From contig CANNFB010000003.1 of assembly GCA_947503785.1 (NCBI GenBank), positions 186,001-250,000 on the forward strand: a stretch of DNA of 64,000 bases, in the 5' to 3' direction. The translations under genes and the position numbers were made by a program. The DNA comes from an uncultured Campylobacterales bacterium. Its GTDB lineage: Bacteria > Campylobacterota > Campylobacteria > Campylobacterales > Arcobacteraceae. The notes under the pieces were generated by a model. It was not told the DNA's origin and ran no database searches. It worked only from the letters and a program-made list of their open reading frames with translations. Below are positions 46,397 to 56,100 of the stretch, one piece after another. Within the stretch, counting starts at the first letter, position 1, and every line of letters starts with the position of its first letter.

Positions 46397-47052
46397 ATGA
46401 CCTTGAAATTGCATATGATATTATTAATAACTTCCAAAAGTATGATACTTTATCAAACCCACCAAGAATAAATAAACTTGATTATAAAGTACCTAGCATT
46501 GATGGTATAAGCCGATATGAACATGGTAAAGATGTTGATAGTGTCAAACCAAATACTCTAAAATATATCCTTTATTATTTGCATAATATAGAACATAGTA
46601 TTATTATTGATACAGTAATTGCATTACTTTATTATTGGAAGATTAGAAAAAACAATAAAAGCATGTTTGAAAAGTCATATATTGAAATAGTTAATCACTA
46701 TACATTAACTCATAACAGTTATTCATTCAATTATAGCAATGGAGAGTGTGTTTATTTAATTAAAATTGATATAGGGTCAGAGACACTTTACAAGATAGGT
46801 AGTACAACTAATTTTAATCAAAGAATGACAAATATATTATCTGATATAAAATCAAAATATGAGTATGTATCCTGTAATATAGAACCTTTACAAGTTGAAT
46901 ATACATCAATGTATTATGAAATTGAAACGAATATATTAAATCAGTTAAAAGAAAAGAAACATAATTTTTATTTTAATGGACATACCGAATCTTTTAAGAA
47001 GATTGAAACAATTGATATATTTAATAAATTTATTGAAGGAATAGGAGCGTAA
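46387..47052 (+). CDS. GIY-YIG-like (T5orf172/MUG113-type) protein
   Basis: A 221-residue protein. The C-terminal half (about 115-215) has the GIY-YIG pattern CVYLIKIDIGSETLYKIGST with NFNQRMTNIL downstream, and a Glu in YYEIETNILNQLKEKKHNFY at the expected metal-site position, as in the T5orf172/MUG113 group. The N-terminal half is unassigned. Such domains can be nucleases but many are untested. AAGG lies before the ATG, and the 34-residue frame overlaps it. In an integrative element it may act on DNA in mobility or in competition with other elements. Confidence 0.68.
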   Translation: MELNDLEIAYDIINNFQKYDTLSNPPRINKLDYKVPSIDGISRYEHGKDVDSVKPNTLKYILYYLHNIEHSIIIDTVIALLYYWKIRKNNKSMFEKSYIEIVNHYTLTHNSYSFNYSNGECVYLIKIDIGSETLYKIGSTTNFNQRMTNILSDIKSKYEYVSCNIEPLQVEYTSMYYEIETNILNQLKEKKHNFYFNGHTESFKKIETIDIFNKFIEGIGA

Positions 47053-47180
47053 GTTTTTATCCTTAATATATAAACCTTGATGATTAATAAGAATTGTAGT
47101 ATTATCTATTCTATAATAAGTTATTTTATTATAGAGAACTTATGTAATCATATTGAAGATAATTATATTAAAGGCATAAA

Positions 47181-48119
47181 TTGAAAATCATTAAAATATT
47201 AGCAATTTTATACATATTAGTAATGACTGCATTAGTAGTTGAAGAAATACTTTTACCTTTTTGGATAAATGTTGTTTCATTCTCAAAGGTTCTAATTGAA
47301 AAAGGTTACCTTATTAGTGGAATTAATGACTTTTTAATGATTGGATTACTTATACTTATTATTGTACTTACAATCAAAGTATTGGTAAGAATAGTATTAT
47401 TTATTTGGAGAGTAACCCTTGATGATGTAATTAAATTTATAGGTAAAATATTTAAATCATCTAAAAAAAGTATTAAACAAGAGATTGAAAATTCTAAACC
47501 TTTTAGAAATAAAGTAAAAGAAAAAATAAAAGATGAAGTAGTAGATGGAATAGAAGAATCCAAAGCTTTTTATAACAAAACCAAAAATGTCTATGAAAAG
47601 ATTAAACTGGAATGTAGTGAAGAAAACCCAACAGAGCATAAGAAAGACTTGAATGATAAATTTTCACCTAAAGAAAGTGATATAAAAGAAGTAATTAAAC
47701 AACTAAATAAAGCTGAACTAGATTATGATGATATCAATGATGTTTATGAAAATACACTCATGCAAAATAATATGTTAACTATAGAGATGAATAACGAAGA
47801 AAATTTTTCTTTACCTTTTGATAATAATACAAAACTCACTATTGCATTAAATATAATAAACTATAAATGCTATGAAATCAATCAAGAATATTTAAAGAAC
47901 TATGACGTAGAAAGTCTAATTAATGATTATAAAAAAATGACCTTTAATGAATTCATTATGCAATATGAACTTAATACTAATGAGATTGATTTACTTATTG
48001 AATGGCAAGATAAGAACCTAAAGAAAGATTACAAAGAAAGAATTGTAGATTTTAATAATTATAATGTTATCTCAAGCAAAATTGGAGAGGAAATATTTGT
48101 ATCAATTATAAAAAAATAG
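47181..48119 (+). CDS. Membrane protein with long helical cytosolic domain, unknown
   Basis: A 312-residue protein starting with TTG at 47181 (AAAGG 7 bases upstream). Two N-terminal membrane helices (about 3-25 and 48-75) are followed by a basic amphipathic or coiled-coil region (about 85-150, many Lys/Glu) and an acidic, mostly helical C-terminal domain (about 160-312). No known family is recognised. It is the last clear gene in the element. A two-helix membrane protein with a soluble head in this position could be a cargo effector, but that is inference. Confidence 0.6.
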   Translation: MKIIKILAILYILVMTALVVEEILLPFWINVVSFSKVLIEKGYLISGINDFLMIGLLILIIVLTIKVLVRIVLFIWRVTLDDVIKFIGKIFKSSKKSIKQEIENSKPFRNKVKEKIKDEVVDGIEESKAFYNKTKNVYEKIKLECSEENPTEHKKDLNDKFSPKESDIKEVIKQLNKAELDYDDINDVYENTLMQNNMLTIEMNNEENFSLPFDNNTKLTIALNIINYKCYEINQEYLKNYDVESLINDYKKMTFNEFIMQYELNTNEIDLLIEWQDKNLKKDYKERIVDFNNYNVISSKIGEEIFVSIIKK

Positions 48120-48980
48120 AAAAAGAAATTAGTAGTGAAAAAGATATAATAAATATTTAATTATTTTAGAAAGAATAATATATAAAAATAATACCACCTC
48201 ATAGAAAAGCAAATTATTCACACATTGTTGTATAAATTATATATAATTGTATATTAAATATACACACAAAAGTGTTTTATTAAAACAATTATATAGGGCA
48301 CACCTAAATATCATTATAATTATTTTAATGAAGCGTGGCTTTTTATTCCAGGCACTTTTCACAAACGCAGTCAAGGAAAATATTCATCGTCATAAACATT
48401 ATAAATTACGTCGCTTCGCTAGAATTTACAAGTGTATTTCCTCTATATTTACCGAGTCAGCTAGATTAATGGCTTCATGATGGATTTGGAGTTTGGTCAA
48501 AGAAAAGCCTTATATAGAAATTCAATAAAAAATTTTACGATTAGGATTCCACCACCTATAGAGAAAGAAACTAATCTAAATTAACTCCCCCCCTATTCCA
48601 TATATAGGATTTTAAGAAGCTTCCTTTTTATGTATGCTGTTTATGTTATATGAATAGAGTTTTCAATAAATACATACCTAATACCAATACTAAGAATGTG
48701 TAAACCCTATAAAAAAGCAATCTATAAAGATATCCATATAAATGGACTAACATATCTATGTTGTTTATTCATGCAGATAAGTAAAGATAATGCCCTCTTA
48801 TGCTCATGTATGTAACTTATATGTACGCGTCTTATTAAACATTTATATCGTTTTATTATTTGTAGACGCTTACTAACGCCCTACGGTTGTTAATTATATT
48901 GTATGAACAAGTTTAGTAACAGTCGGAATACTATTTTCAATATCTTTATAAATCAATTGAGTAGACTAAAGTAGCTAAAG
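48120..48980. other. Gene-poor right end of the element
   Basis: About 860 bp without a convincing gene. The longest frame (48247-48480, plus) has no ribosome binding site and no family match. Visible structure includes a small hairpin TCCAT-ATAA-ATGGA (48733-48746), a run of seven C (48587-48593) and inverted hexamers GCGTCT/AGACGC (48827-48832, 48864-48869). It may hold a replication or transfer origin, a small RNA or decayed genes; I cannot tell which. Confidence 0.5.
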
Positions 48981-49001
48981 GTGTTACCCAAAGTGTTACC
49001 T
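48981..49001 (+). repeat. Right GTGTTACC(C/T) pair (candidate integrase arm sites)
   Basis: GTGTTACCC (48981-48989) and GTGTTACCT (48993-49001), spaced 12 bp start to start, in the same orientation as the left pair at 43947. They lie 69 bp inside the tRNA-Glu attachment site. Confidence 0.55.
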
Positions 49002-49069
49002 CGATAAATCTTAAAATACTACTAATACTATTAATGAAAGAGGAATGGCTATTTTATGGTAGTTTTATA

Positions 49070-49118
49070 TGGCGACCCCGAGAAGATTTGAACTTCTGTG
49101 TTCAGGAGGAAATCCTGA
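49070..49118. repeat. attR: 49-bp direct repeat within tRNA-Glu
   Basis: Perfect copy of 43796-43844, forming the 3' portion of the intact tRNA-Glu. Integration keeps the tRNA functional and leaves the partial copy on the far side. Confidence 0.92.
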
Positions 49119-49145
49119 CGTCCTTGGCCGCTAGACGACGGGGTC
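49070..49145 (-). tRNA. tRNA-Glu (anticodon TTC)
   Basis: A 76-nt gene with CCA encoded. Acceptor GACCCCG pairs with CGGGGTC (discriminator G, then CCA). The anticodon stem TCAGG/CCTGA encloses ATTTCCT, giving TTC at positions 34-36. The T arm is AGAAG-TTCAAAT-CTTCT. A possible -10 (TATACT) lies about 20 bp upstream on the minus strand. It serves as the integration target of the adjacent element. Confidence 0.95.
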
Positions 49146-49209
49146 AATTAAGAATAAGAGTATATAAAAAAGTTGTTTGATTTTTTCTTAAGGATTAGCT
49201 TAAAATAGC

Positions 49210-50154
49210 TTATCTTAGATTATTTAGTTTTAAAAAATTTGTTGAACGTTTATGTCCTAATGATTCTGCTCGCTTCATCCATTCTATTGCTTTTACTTCA
49301 CTTTTAACAACCCCTAAGCCATTAAAATAGAAAAAACCTATATAGTACATTGCTTTTTTATTATTTGCTTTAGAAGCTTCCATATACAAATCAAAAGATT
49401 TTTTATAATTTATATTTACAATACTACCTTCTCTATAAATATCTGCTAGTTTTATTTGAGCTAATACATTTCCTGTACTTGAAGACTTTTCAAATAATGA
49501 TATTGCTTTTTCATGATTTGTTTTTATACCATCACCTGATAAATACATTAGTGCCAAGTTATATTGTGCAATAGGATTATTTGCATTTGCAGATTTTTCA
49601 TACCAGTACGCTGCTTGCTTTAAATCTTTCTTAACACCTTTTCCAAAATAGTACATTGAAGCTAGATTATTTTGTGCAATGATTACACCTTGTAATGCTG
49701 CTTTTTTATACCATTGGAAAGATTTACTTAAGTTCACTTTATTAGTACTCTTTTCATAAATCATTGCGATATTTAATTGGGCTAAGGCATAACCTTGTTC
49801 TGCTGATTCTTCATAATAGTATTTAGCTTTATTAATATCTTTTTTAACTGTTTCACCCATATAATACATATATGCTAGATTATTTAAAGCTTGCATATTT
49901 CCATTATTAGCAGCTTGTTCGTACCAAAAGAATGCAAGTTTTTTATTTATAGTAGTTCCTAGACCTTTGTAGTTCATCAGGCCTAGGTTATATTGAGCAT
50001 TAACATTATCATCTAATGCTAATTGTGTAAATTGTTCTAGAGCTATTGTATACTTTCCATCTTTTAGATTTGTAGCTGCTTCTTTTATACTAAGAGCATT
50101 TACAATAGTTGTATTAACAATAAGAAAAAAAAGTAAAAATATGATTTTCTTCAT
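49210..50154 (-). CDS. Sel1-repeat protein, secreted
   Basis: A 314-residue protein with a signal peptide (about 1-20, cut near VNA) and seven or eight Sel1 repeats covering residues 40-300. The repeats carry the pattern A-x-x-x-LG-x-x-Y-x-x-G-x-x-x-x-x-A-x-x-W-Y-x-x-A (for example LAYMYYMGETVKKDINKA). Such solenoids bind partner proteins in the periplasm. It is the last gene of the long secretion cluster, 8 bp after the lipoprotein gene, so it may scaffold the secretion or c-di-GMP signalling proteins encoded upstream. That role is inferred from position only. Confidence 0.85.
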   Translation of the reverse strand: MKKIIFLLFFLIVNTTIVNALSIKEAATNLKDGKYTIALEQFTQLALDDNVNAQYNLGLMNYKGLGTTINKKLAFFWYEQAANNGNMQALNNLAYMYYMGETVKKDINKAKYYYEESAEQGYALAQLNIAMIYEKSTNKVNLSKSFQWYKKAALQGVIIAQNNLASMYYFGKGVKKDLKQAAYWYEKSANANNPIAQYNLALMYLSGDGIKTNHEKAISLFEKSSSTGNVLAQIKLADIYREGSIVNINYKKSFDLYMEASKANNKKAMYYIGFFYFNGLGVVKSEVKAIEWMKRAESLGHKRSTNFLKLNNLR

Positions 50155-50162
50155 TTTAAATC

Positions 50163-50984
50163 CTATTCATTTTCTTTATTTAATTGCTCATCTTTTATAT
50201 CGTTTTCTATTTTATCTAATGTTCTATCAATATTTAGATTAACTTTTCTATCTAGTTCTTCAATCTCTTTATCTAGTTCTTCATCAAGTGTTTTTTCATC
50301 GCTTGTTTGACTATCATCTGAATTTTCTTTGTTTAAAAGATCACTCTTAACTTCATCTAATGCAAATTCAATGTCATCATTTAAAATATCATCATTAATT
50401 TCATTTAAGTTTTTCGTTTTTTTTCTATCTTTTATTAATATATTTTTAACTATATCCTCTTTTGTAGGGCTAGTTTTTGTATACATATCAATACTATCAC
50501 ATAGAGTTCCTCTTACATTTTTAACACTATCACAAATAAGCCATTCATCATTTAAACCTAATAGGTAATCAAGTCTACTCCAAAAAAGTTCATGATTATA
50601 TTTACTTAAGTATTCTATTTTTTCTTCATCAAAATCAGTAATTCTAATTAACTCTAGTCTAGCAAAAGAAGTATTGTCTTTTTCATCAATAGTTAAATTC
50701 CATCTATCTTCATGTGTTACAGGATAAAAAAAGAAATGTGACATTTTTGTTTTAGAAACGGTAAGATGATCTCTATAAGAATCAATTCTAAATTGATTTT
50801 TATCTGCTAATAAAAATAGTTTTTTAGAAGCTTCAAAAATCGCATCTTTTGAAATATTTTTATACTCTTTTTTTGTAAAGTTTTCAACTTCATTTTCTGC
50901 TTCCATATTTACAACTTTACTAGGACTTGTTGTTGAACAAGCTGTAAAAAATATTATAAAAATTAAATAAATATATTTGCTCAT
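50163..50984 (-). CDS. Outer-membrane or periplasmic lipoprotein of the secretion cluster
   Basis: A 273-residue lipoprotein. The signal ends in the lipobox FFTAC with the acylated Cys at about residue 16. The folded part (about 35-165) has a beta-alpha pattern (FRIDSYRDHLTVSKTKMSHF, RWNLTIDEKDNTSFARLELI). The C-terminal 90 residues are highly acidic and coiled-coil like. I do not recognise the family; the folded part faintly resembles small OM-assembly lipoprotein domains. It lies between the GGDEF-EAL receptor gene (15 bp) and the Sel1 gene (8 bp). The function is unknown. Confidence 0.7.
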   Translation of the reverse strand: MSKYIYLIFIIFFTACSTTSPSKVVNMEAENEVENFTKKEYKNISKDAIFEASKKLFLLADKNQFRIDSYRDHLTVSKTKMSHFFFYPVTHEDRWNLTIDEKDNTSFARLELIRITDFDEEKIEYLSKYNHELFWSRLDYLLGLNDEWLICDSVKNVRGTLCDSIDMYTKTSPTKEDIVKNILIKDRKKTKNLNEINDDILNDDIEFALDEVKSDLLNKENSDDSQTSDEKTLDEELDKEIEELDRKVNLNIDRTLDKIENDIKDEQLNKENE

Positions 50985-50999
50985 TTTATCCTACCTATC

Positions 51000-53180
51000 T
51001 TATCTAGTTGTGGCATAAGTACCAAGTCTTTCTAATAAATCATAATCAGCTTCAAGCTTTACACTATCTGCCATAATATTTATATTATTTAGTTCTCCAA
51101 AGATTATGATATTTTTAACTTTATGTTTTTTTACAATATCACTTGTAAAGTTATTCGTATAATCTTTATTCATTCTAATATAATCTAGTTTCACTTCTTC
51201 TAATTGATTTAAAGGATATTCATCTGTTTTATATCTTTTAAGAAGAATTTTTGCACCCATCTCATGAACTTCAGATACAAATTGTTCAAAAGCTTTTTTA
51301 TGTAAATAAGCACTATATGAAGTAATACTAAATACTATATATTTCATAATTGGTTCATTTTCTTTTAATATTTTTCTTAACCAAATCATAAACTCTTTAT
51401 TTTCAACAGAACTAATAGAAAGGTTTATTGATATTTCATGTTTTATTTCTTTTTCTTTTATAAGTCTTATTGTTTTTTCAATTACTTCTTTATCAAACTT
51501 ATCTGCAATTTTAAGTTTCTGTGCAACTGCAATAAAAGAACCTATTGAAATTTTTTCATTATTATGATCATATAATTGAGGAGAAACTTCATTCATAACT
51601 AAGGTATTGGGGTTGTCAAAAAGATAAGTATCTAAGACAAAGTCTATTTCAAATTCTGCTTTGTTAATTACTTCAATAACGTTGTTATTAATAGAAGTGT
51701 AATCTTTTTCTATATCTTTATCACTAATAATATGATAAGAATTTTCACCTTTATCTTTTGATATTTTATAAGCATTATTAGCAGATGATAGAACTGTTTC
51801 TAAACTACCATATAAATCAAAAGACGTTCCACCAATATGAATTAAATCATCAGGTACATCATATATAAATGGCATTCTATCATTTATCTCTGTGATTATT
51901 GATTCACACATCTGTACTGATTCTTCAAAGTTAATATCTTTTGCGATAATTGCAAATTCTGAGCCATAAAACCTATACATTTTTAAATTTGTTTTACTAA
52001 TATTAAAAATAATATTTTTAACAATATTTGAAAATGTCTCAATAAAATTGTTAATATAACCCGAATCATGTTTCTTACTAAGTTGTACTAAATTATCAAT
52101 TCTTATTACAAAAACATATCCATTTGTTGATGTTACAAACATACTTTTTATATCAAAATCAAAGATATATTTATTAGGAAGTCCTGTTAGCGTATCAGCA
52201 TAAGTTTTCTTTTCTAGCGAATCTTTATTTGAATTTATTTCATTTTTTAGTGTTGCTATTTTTGAAGAAACTTTTGAAACTTTTGTTGTAAGTTCTTTAA
52301 TCTCTTTAGTTCCTTCAAATTTTCCCTTATCTAAAGCTGCAAATTTATTATCAAGAATATCATCTAGATAATTGTTTATATATAAAACGGGCTTCGTTAC
52401 ATATTTTTTGAAAATAAATTTATGATAAAAACCTAATATAAATAAAATAGGTAAGTATATAATCAAGTTAAATATAATGATATGGATAAGAAATGATTGA
52501 AGTTCTTCTTTTACTTTTTTACTATTTAAAGAATAAGAGATAGTGGCAATATTAATATCATCAACTACTATATTTTCTATTTTATTTGAAATATCAATTG
52601 TAATTAAAGAATCAATCCATGAAGAAGAATCTTCTTTCGTGCCCTTTTCAAGTTTGATATTTGAAAAGTCTAATTTCGTAATAAAGTTTTTAATTTCATT
52701 TTTTTTATAAACTTGATATCTAATATTAATTGGTTGTAATTTTTCATAATTTGAACTAGCCATAAATTCATATAAAGATGTTTTTTCTATTTTTTTTATG
52801 AATCCATATCTAGCATCAATTACTATTTCAGCGATTGTCCAAGACTTATCATCAAAGTTTGGTGTTGCGTTTATTAATTTATCTTTACTAAATACAAATC
52901 TATTATGTTCAATTTCGATTAAGTCAAATAATGTTGTTTCTAAAACTTTATTTACTTCTGTTTCAATAATATTCTTGTCAGACTTAAGAATATTATTATG
53001 AACTTTTGAATTTAAATAATTTATATTTAATTGATAATTATTTTTAGCATTTATTAATATTTTTTCTTTATAACTATTAAAATAATAGTAGCTAGTAAAT
53101 ATCAAAGCTAAGAAAAGAAAAATAAGTAATAGTATATTGTTAATAGAACTAGTATCTGTGAACTTATTTAATCTTTTCAT
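51000..53180 (-). CDS. LapD-like degenerate GGDEF-EAL receptor
   Basis: A 726-residue inner-membrane signalling protein. The architecture is an N-terminal helix (about 14-33), a periplasmic LapD/MoxY-like domain (about 35-230), a second helix (about 232-255), HAMP-like, then GGDEF (about 330-490) and EAL (about 500-715). The GGDEF site is YGSEF (near 406) and the EAL start is NEVSPQL (near 530), so both catalytic sites look dead, as in LapD. LapD-type proteins bind c-di-GMP through the inactive EAL and hold the LapG protease, controlling release of a surface adhesin. The start overlaps the TolC-SPOR gene stop by 4 bp (ATGA). No lapG is in the window. Confidence 0.87.
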   Translation of the reverse strand: MKRLNKFTDTSSINNILLLIFLFLALIFTSYYYFNSYKEKILINAKNNYQLNINYLNSKVHNNILKSDKNIIETEVNKVLETTLFDLIEIEHNRFVFSKDKLINATPNFDDKSWTIAEIVIDARYGFIKKIEKTSLYEFMASSNYEKLQPINIRYQVYKKNEIKNFITKLDFSNIKLEKGTKEDSSSWIDSLITIDISNKIENIVVDDINIATISYSLNSKKVKEELQSFLIHIIIFNLIIYLPILFILGFYHKFIFKKYVTKPVLYINNYLDDILDNKFAALDKGKFEGTKEIKELTTKVSKVSSKIATLKNEINSNKDSLEKKTYADTLTGLPNKYIFDFDIKSMFVTSTNGYVFVIRIDNLVQLSKKHDSGYINNFIETFSNIVKNIIFNISKTNLKMYRFYGSEFAIIAKDINFEESVQMCESIITEINDRMPFIYDVPDDLIHIGGTSFDLYGSLETVLSSANNAYKISKDKGENSYHIISDKDIEKDYTSINNNVIEVINKAEFEIDFVLDTYLFDNPNTLVMNEVSPQLYDHNNEKISIGSFIAVAQKLKIADKFDKEVIEKTIRLIKEKEIKHEISINLSISSVENKEFMIWLRKILKENEPIMKYIVFSITSYSAYLHKKAFEQFVSEVHEMGAKILLKRYKTDEYPLNQLEEVKLDYIRMNKDYTNNFTSDIVKKHKVKNIIIFGELNNINIMADSVKLEADYDLLERLGTYATTR

Positions 53181-56100
53181 CTAATAGTTCCAATTTGTTT
53201 AGCAAAAGGCTTTGCTTTTTGTATTAATGGATGTAAAGATTTAGCTTTTTCTTTTGCTTGCTCAATATCAGTAAAAACACCGTAGTATATTGTACTTTTT
53301 TTACCATTTTTAGCAACTATATAATATGGATCTAATCCAAATCTTTGTGCGTACCATTTTACTCTGTTACTATCAATAGAAGTTAATTTTAATGTGTAAT
53401 TCTTTTTAGATGCTGAATTAAACTTCTTTTTGAAACTTATTAATTTTTTAGAATATGGTGTTTCAACCACTTTTTTTACTGTTGTTTTTTGTTTTTTTAT
53501 AACTTCTGTTTTTTTAGCTTTTTTTTGTTCTTCTTGTTTCTTTAATTCTTCTAATCTTTTCTCTTCTATTATTTTTGCTTTCTTTTCTTCTTCTATTTTT
53601 TGCTTTTTCATTATTGAAGCTTCGATTATCTCTTCTTTTTTAGATTCATTTGAACTATCTATATTTAAATTGTTTTTTAAATATGATTCTTGTGTTCTGA
53701 ATATCTTTTGTAAGAATGGTTTATTTCTCTTTAATCTATTATCTAATTTTGACATCCCTAATGATGCTTTTGTTCTATTACTATAAACTCCAGTCATCAC
53801 TATCATCTTATTACTATTTGAATGTACTATTATCGATTTATTCTCTAAGTTATGTTTTCTTACAAATGCTTGTGCATCTTCTTTTGTATCAAGCGATGCT
53901 AGGAAAATTGAATAGTAATCTTTTGGAGCTTTTAAAAACTTCTTCTCAAAGTTTGAAATTTGATTTACTTCTTCTTCACTAAGCTCTTTTTCTTTCTCTA
54001 ATTGTGCAATTCTCTTATCTTCTTCTAGTTTCGCAACTTCAACTGCTTTCTTCTCTTCTGCAACTCTTTGTTCTTCTTGTTTCTTTAATTCTTTTAATCT
54101 TTTCTCTTCAGCTATTTTCTCTTTTTCAGCTTCTTCTTTTGCTTCTGCTTGTGCTTTTTCTTTTTTAAGTCTTAACTCTTCTGCTTTTACTTGTTTAATT
54201 TCTTCTTGCTTTTTCTCTTCTGCTTCTTTTTCTAGTCTTTCATTTTCTTTCTTAGTTTTTTCTTCTTCAATTTTCTCAAGTCTTAACTCTTCTGCTTCAA
54301 TCTCTTTAATCTCTTCTTGATTTTTTTCTTTTTCAATTGCAGCTTGTTTCTTTTGTTCTTCTAGCTTTTTTTCTTCTATAAGTTTTGTTAATTCATCTTT
54401 TTCTGTATCAAATTCTTGATCATCTTGATAATTAATATTATCAACTTTTGGATTATTTTTAAAATATGATTCTTGTGTTCTAAATATTCTCTGAAGAAAT
54501 GGTTTATTTTTCTTTAAAGTATCTGATAACTTAGATATTCCTTCATCACCTTCATCACTAGATTCATAAACTCCTGACATTATAATCATCTTACCACTAT
54601 TTGAAAACACGATTATTGACGTTTCTTCTAAGTTATGATTTGATATAAAAGACTCTGCATCTTCAATAGTATCAAGTGATGCTAGGAAAATTGAAAAATT
54701 ATCTTTAGGAGCAGCTAAGAACTTTTTTTCAAAATCTGTTAACTCATTATTATTGTTTATGTCTACTTTATTTATATTTTCTATCTCTACTCTATCTATT
54801 TCTTCGGCTTCAGAATCTTTACTTATTAGATTTTTCTTCGCTTCTTCTTTTGATAAATTTATATATTCATATTCAACTTTTTCTTTTTTTATAATATTGA
54901 ATTCAAAATTGTCTTGATATTGTTTTTTTACAAAAGATATTCTTTCAACAATAGGAAATGTTTTTTTATTTTCAGACTTAAAGCTATTTACTTTATCTTC
55001 TAAGGTTTTATTATAGTTTTCATAAACTCCTGAAACTAATTTTATAAGTTGTCCATTGTCACCGTATTTAAAGAAAAAAGATTCATCATAAATCTTATTT
55101 TTTAAAACAAATTCTTCTAGTTTATCAAGGTTTGTAAATGAAGAGATATTAATAGTATAATTAGTGTCTTTTGAATCTAAAAATTTATTTTTAAATTCTG
55201 TATTTGTTTTAAATTCTTCTTTCTTTACTGCTTGTCTTATTTTTTCTACTATTTTGATTTTAGTCTTTGGTTTTTCAACTTCCACTTTTAAACCATCTAT
55301 ATATTTATTATATAATGCTTTTATATCTTTAACTTTTTTTACTTTATATTTTCTATCTGTATTTTTTTCTTTAAAAGTTTTTAAATATTCTTTTGCATCT
55401 TGAATTGTCTTAAAATTATTATGTGCAATTCTTGTTTCAATATTATATGCATTTACAATATCATATGAAAATGAGTTTTTATCTAATTTATTCTCTTTTA
55501 TAAAATCAAAGGAATTATAGATATTTCCAAAAGAAGAAATCTCGATCATATAACTATCATCATCAAAAGAAATAAATTCTTTTAAAAATTTATTTATATT
55601 TTCATTAATAGAATTTTTAACTATTGGAAAAGGAATATCTTTTATATTTTCATCTTTTTCCTCTTTTTCTAAAAATTCTTTTTCATTTGAACTTTTTATT
55701 ACTTCACCAGTTTTTAAATCAATCCCTAAAGAATCACCTTTTTGGGGAAATACTGAAACCTTATAATCACTTTTTGTAAAATCAATAAACTTTGAACTTT
55801 CAGGGTCTACATCGAAAAATGATGCTAAGTCTCCACTTAATTCTAAGATATTAAAGAAGTCAGTAATATTACTTTTTTCATAGTTTACATATTCTGTTTC
55901 TGCAGTATTTAATTGTCTTTGACCTTGGAGTAAAGTATTTAAATCTTGTTCTCCTAGTTTAAAGGCATCCCAGTAAGAACTAACCATTTTTCTTGATGCT
56001 TTTACTTCTGTAATAGTACTTTCTAAAGCTTGGGAAACTGATACTATTGAAGTATAAACTTTTGATAAGTTCCACTTTAATTTTTTCTTTTCTTCAGATA

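Larger units (their letters stand above)
43796..49069. mobile_element. 5.3-kb tRNA-Glu integrative element
   Basis: The element is bounded by a perfect 49-bp direct repeat: the partial tRNA copy at 43796-43844 and the intact tRNA-Glu at 49070-49145. It contains a tyrosine integrase next to attL, an AlpA-like excisionase, a GIY-YIG-like protein, three or four unknown proteins and a gene-poor right end. Pairs of the 9-mer GTGTTACCT occur close to both ends. There are no transfer, capsid or replication genes that I can recognise, so it is best seen as a small genomic island or satellite that needs help to move. Confidence 0.88.

Noticed and set aside
48247-48480. 77-residue plus-strand frame in the gene-poor end of the element
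   Set aside because: It has no ribosome binding site at either possible start, odd composition and no recognisable family; kept only as part of the gap description.
48587-48593. Run of seven C as a possible phase-variation tract
   Set aside because: No open frame of useful length crosses it on either strand, so slippage would have no protein to switch.
53985-54420. Lys/Glu-rich stretch of the TolC-SPOR gene as a tandem DNA repeat
   Set aside because: The codons vary and the pattern is at protein level only, typical of a charged helix and not a recent DNA tandem array.
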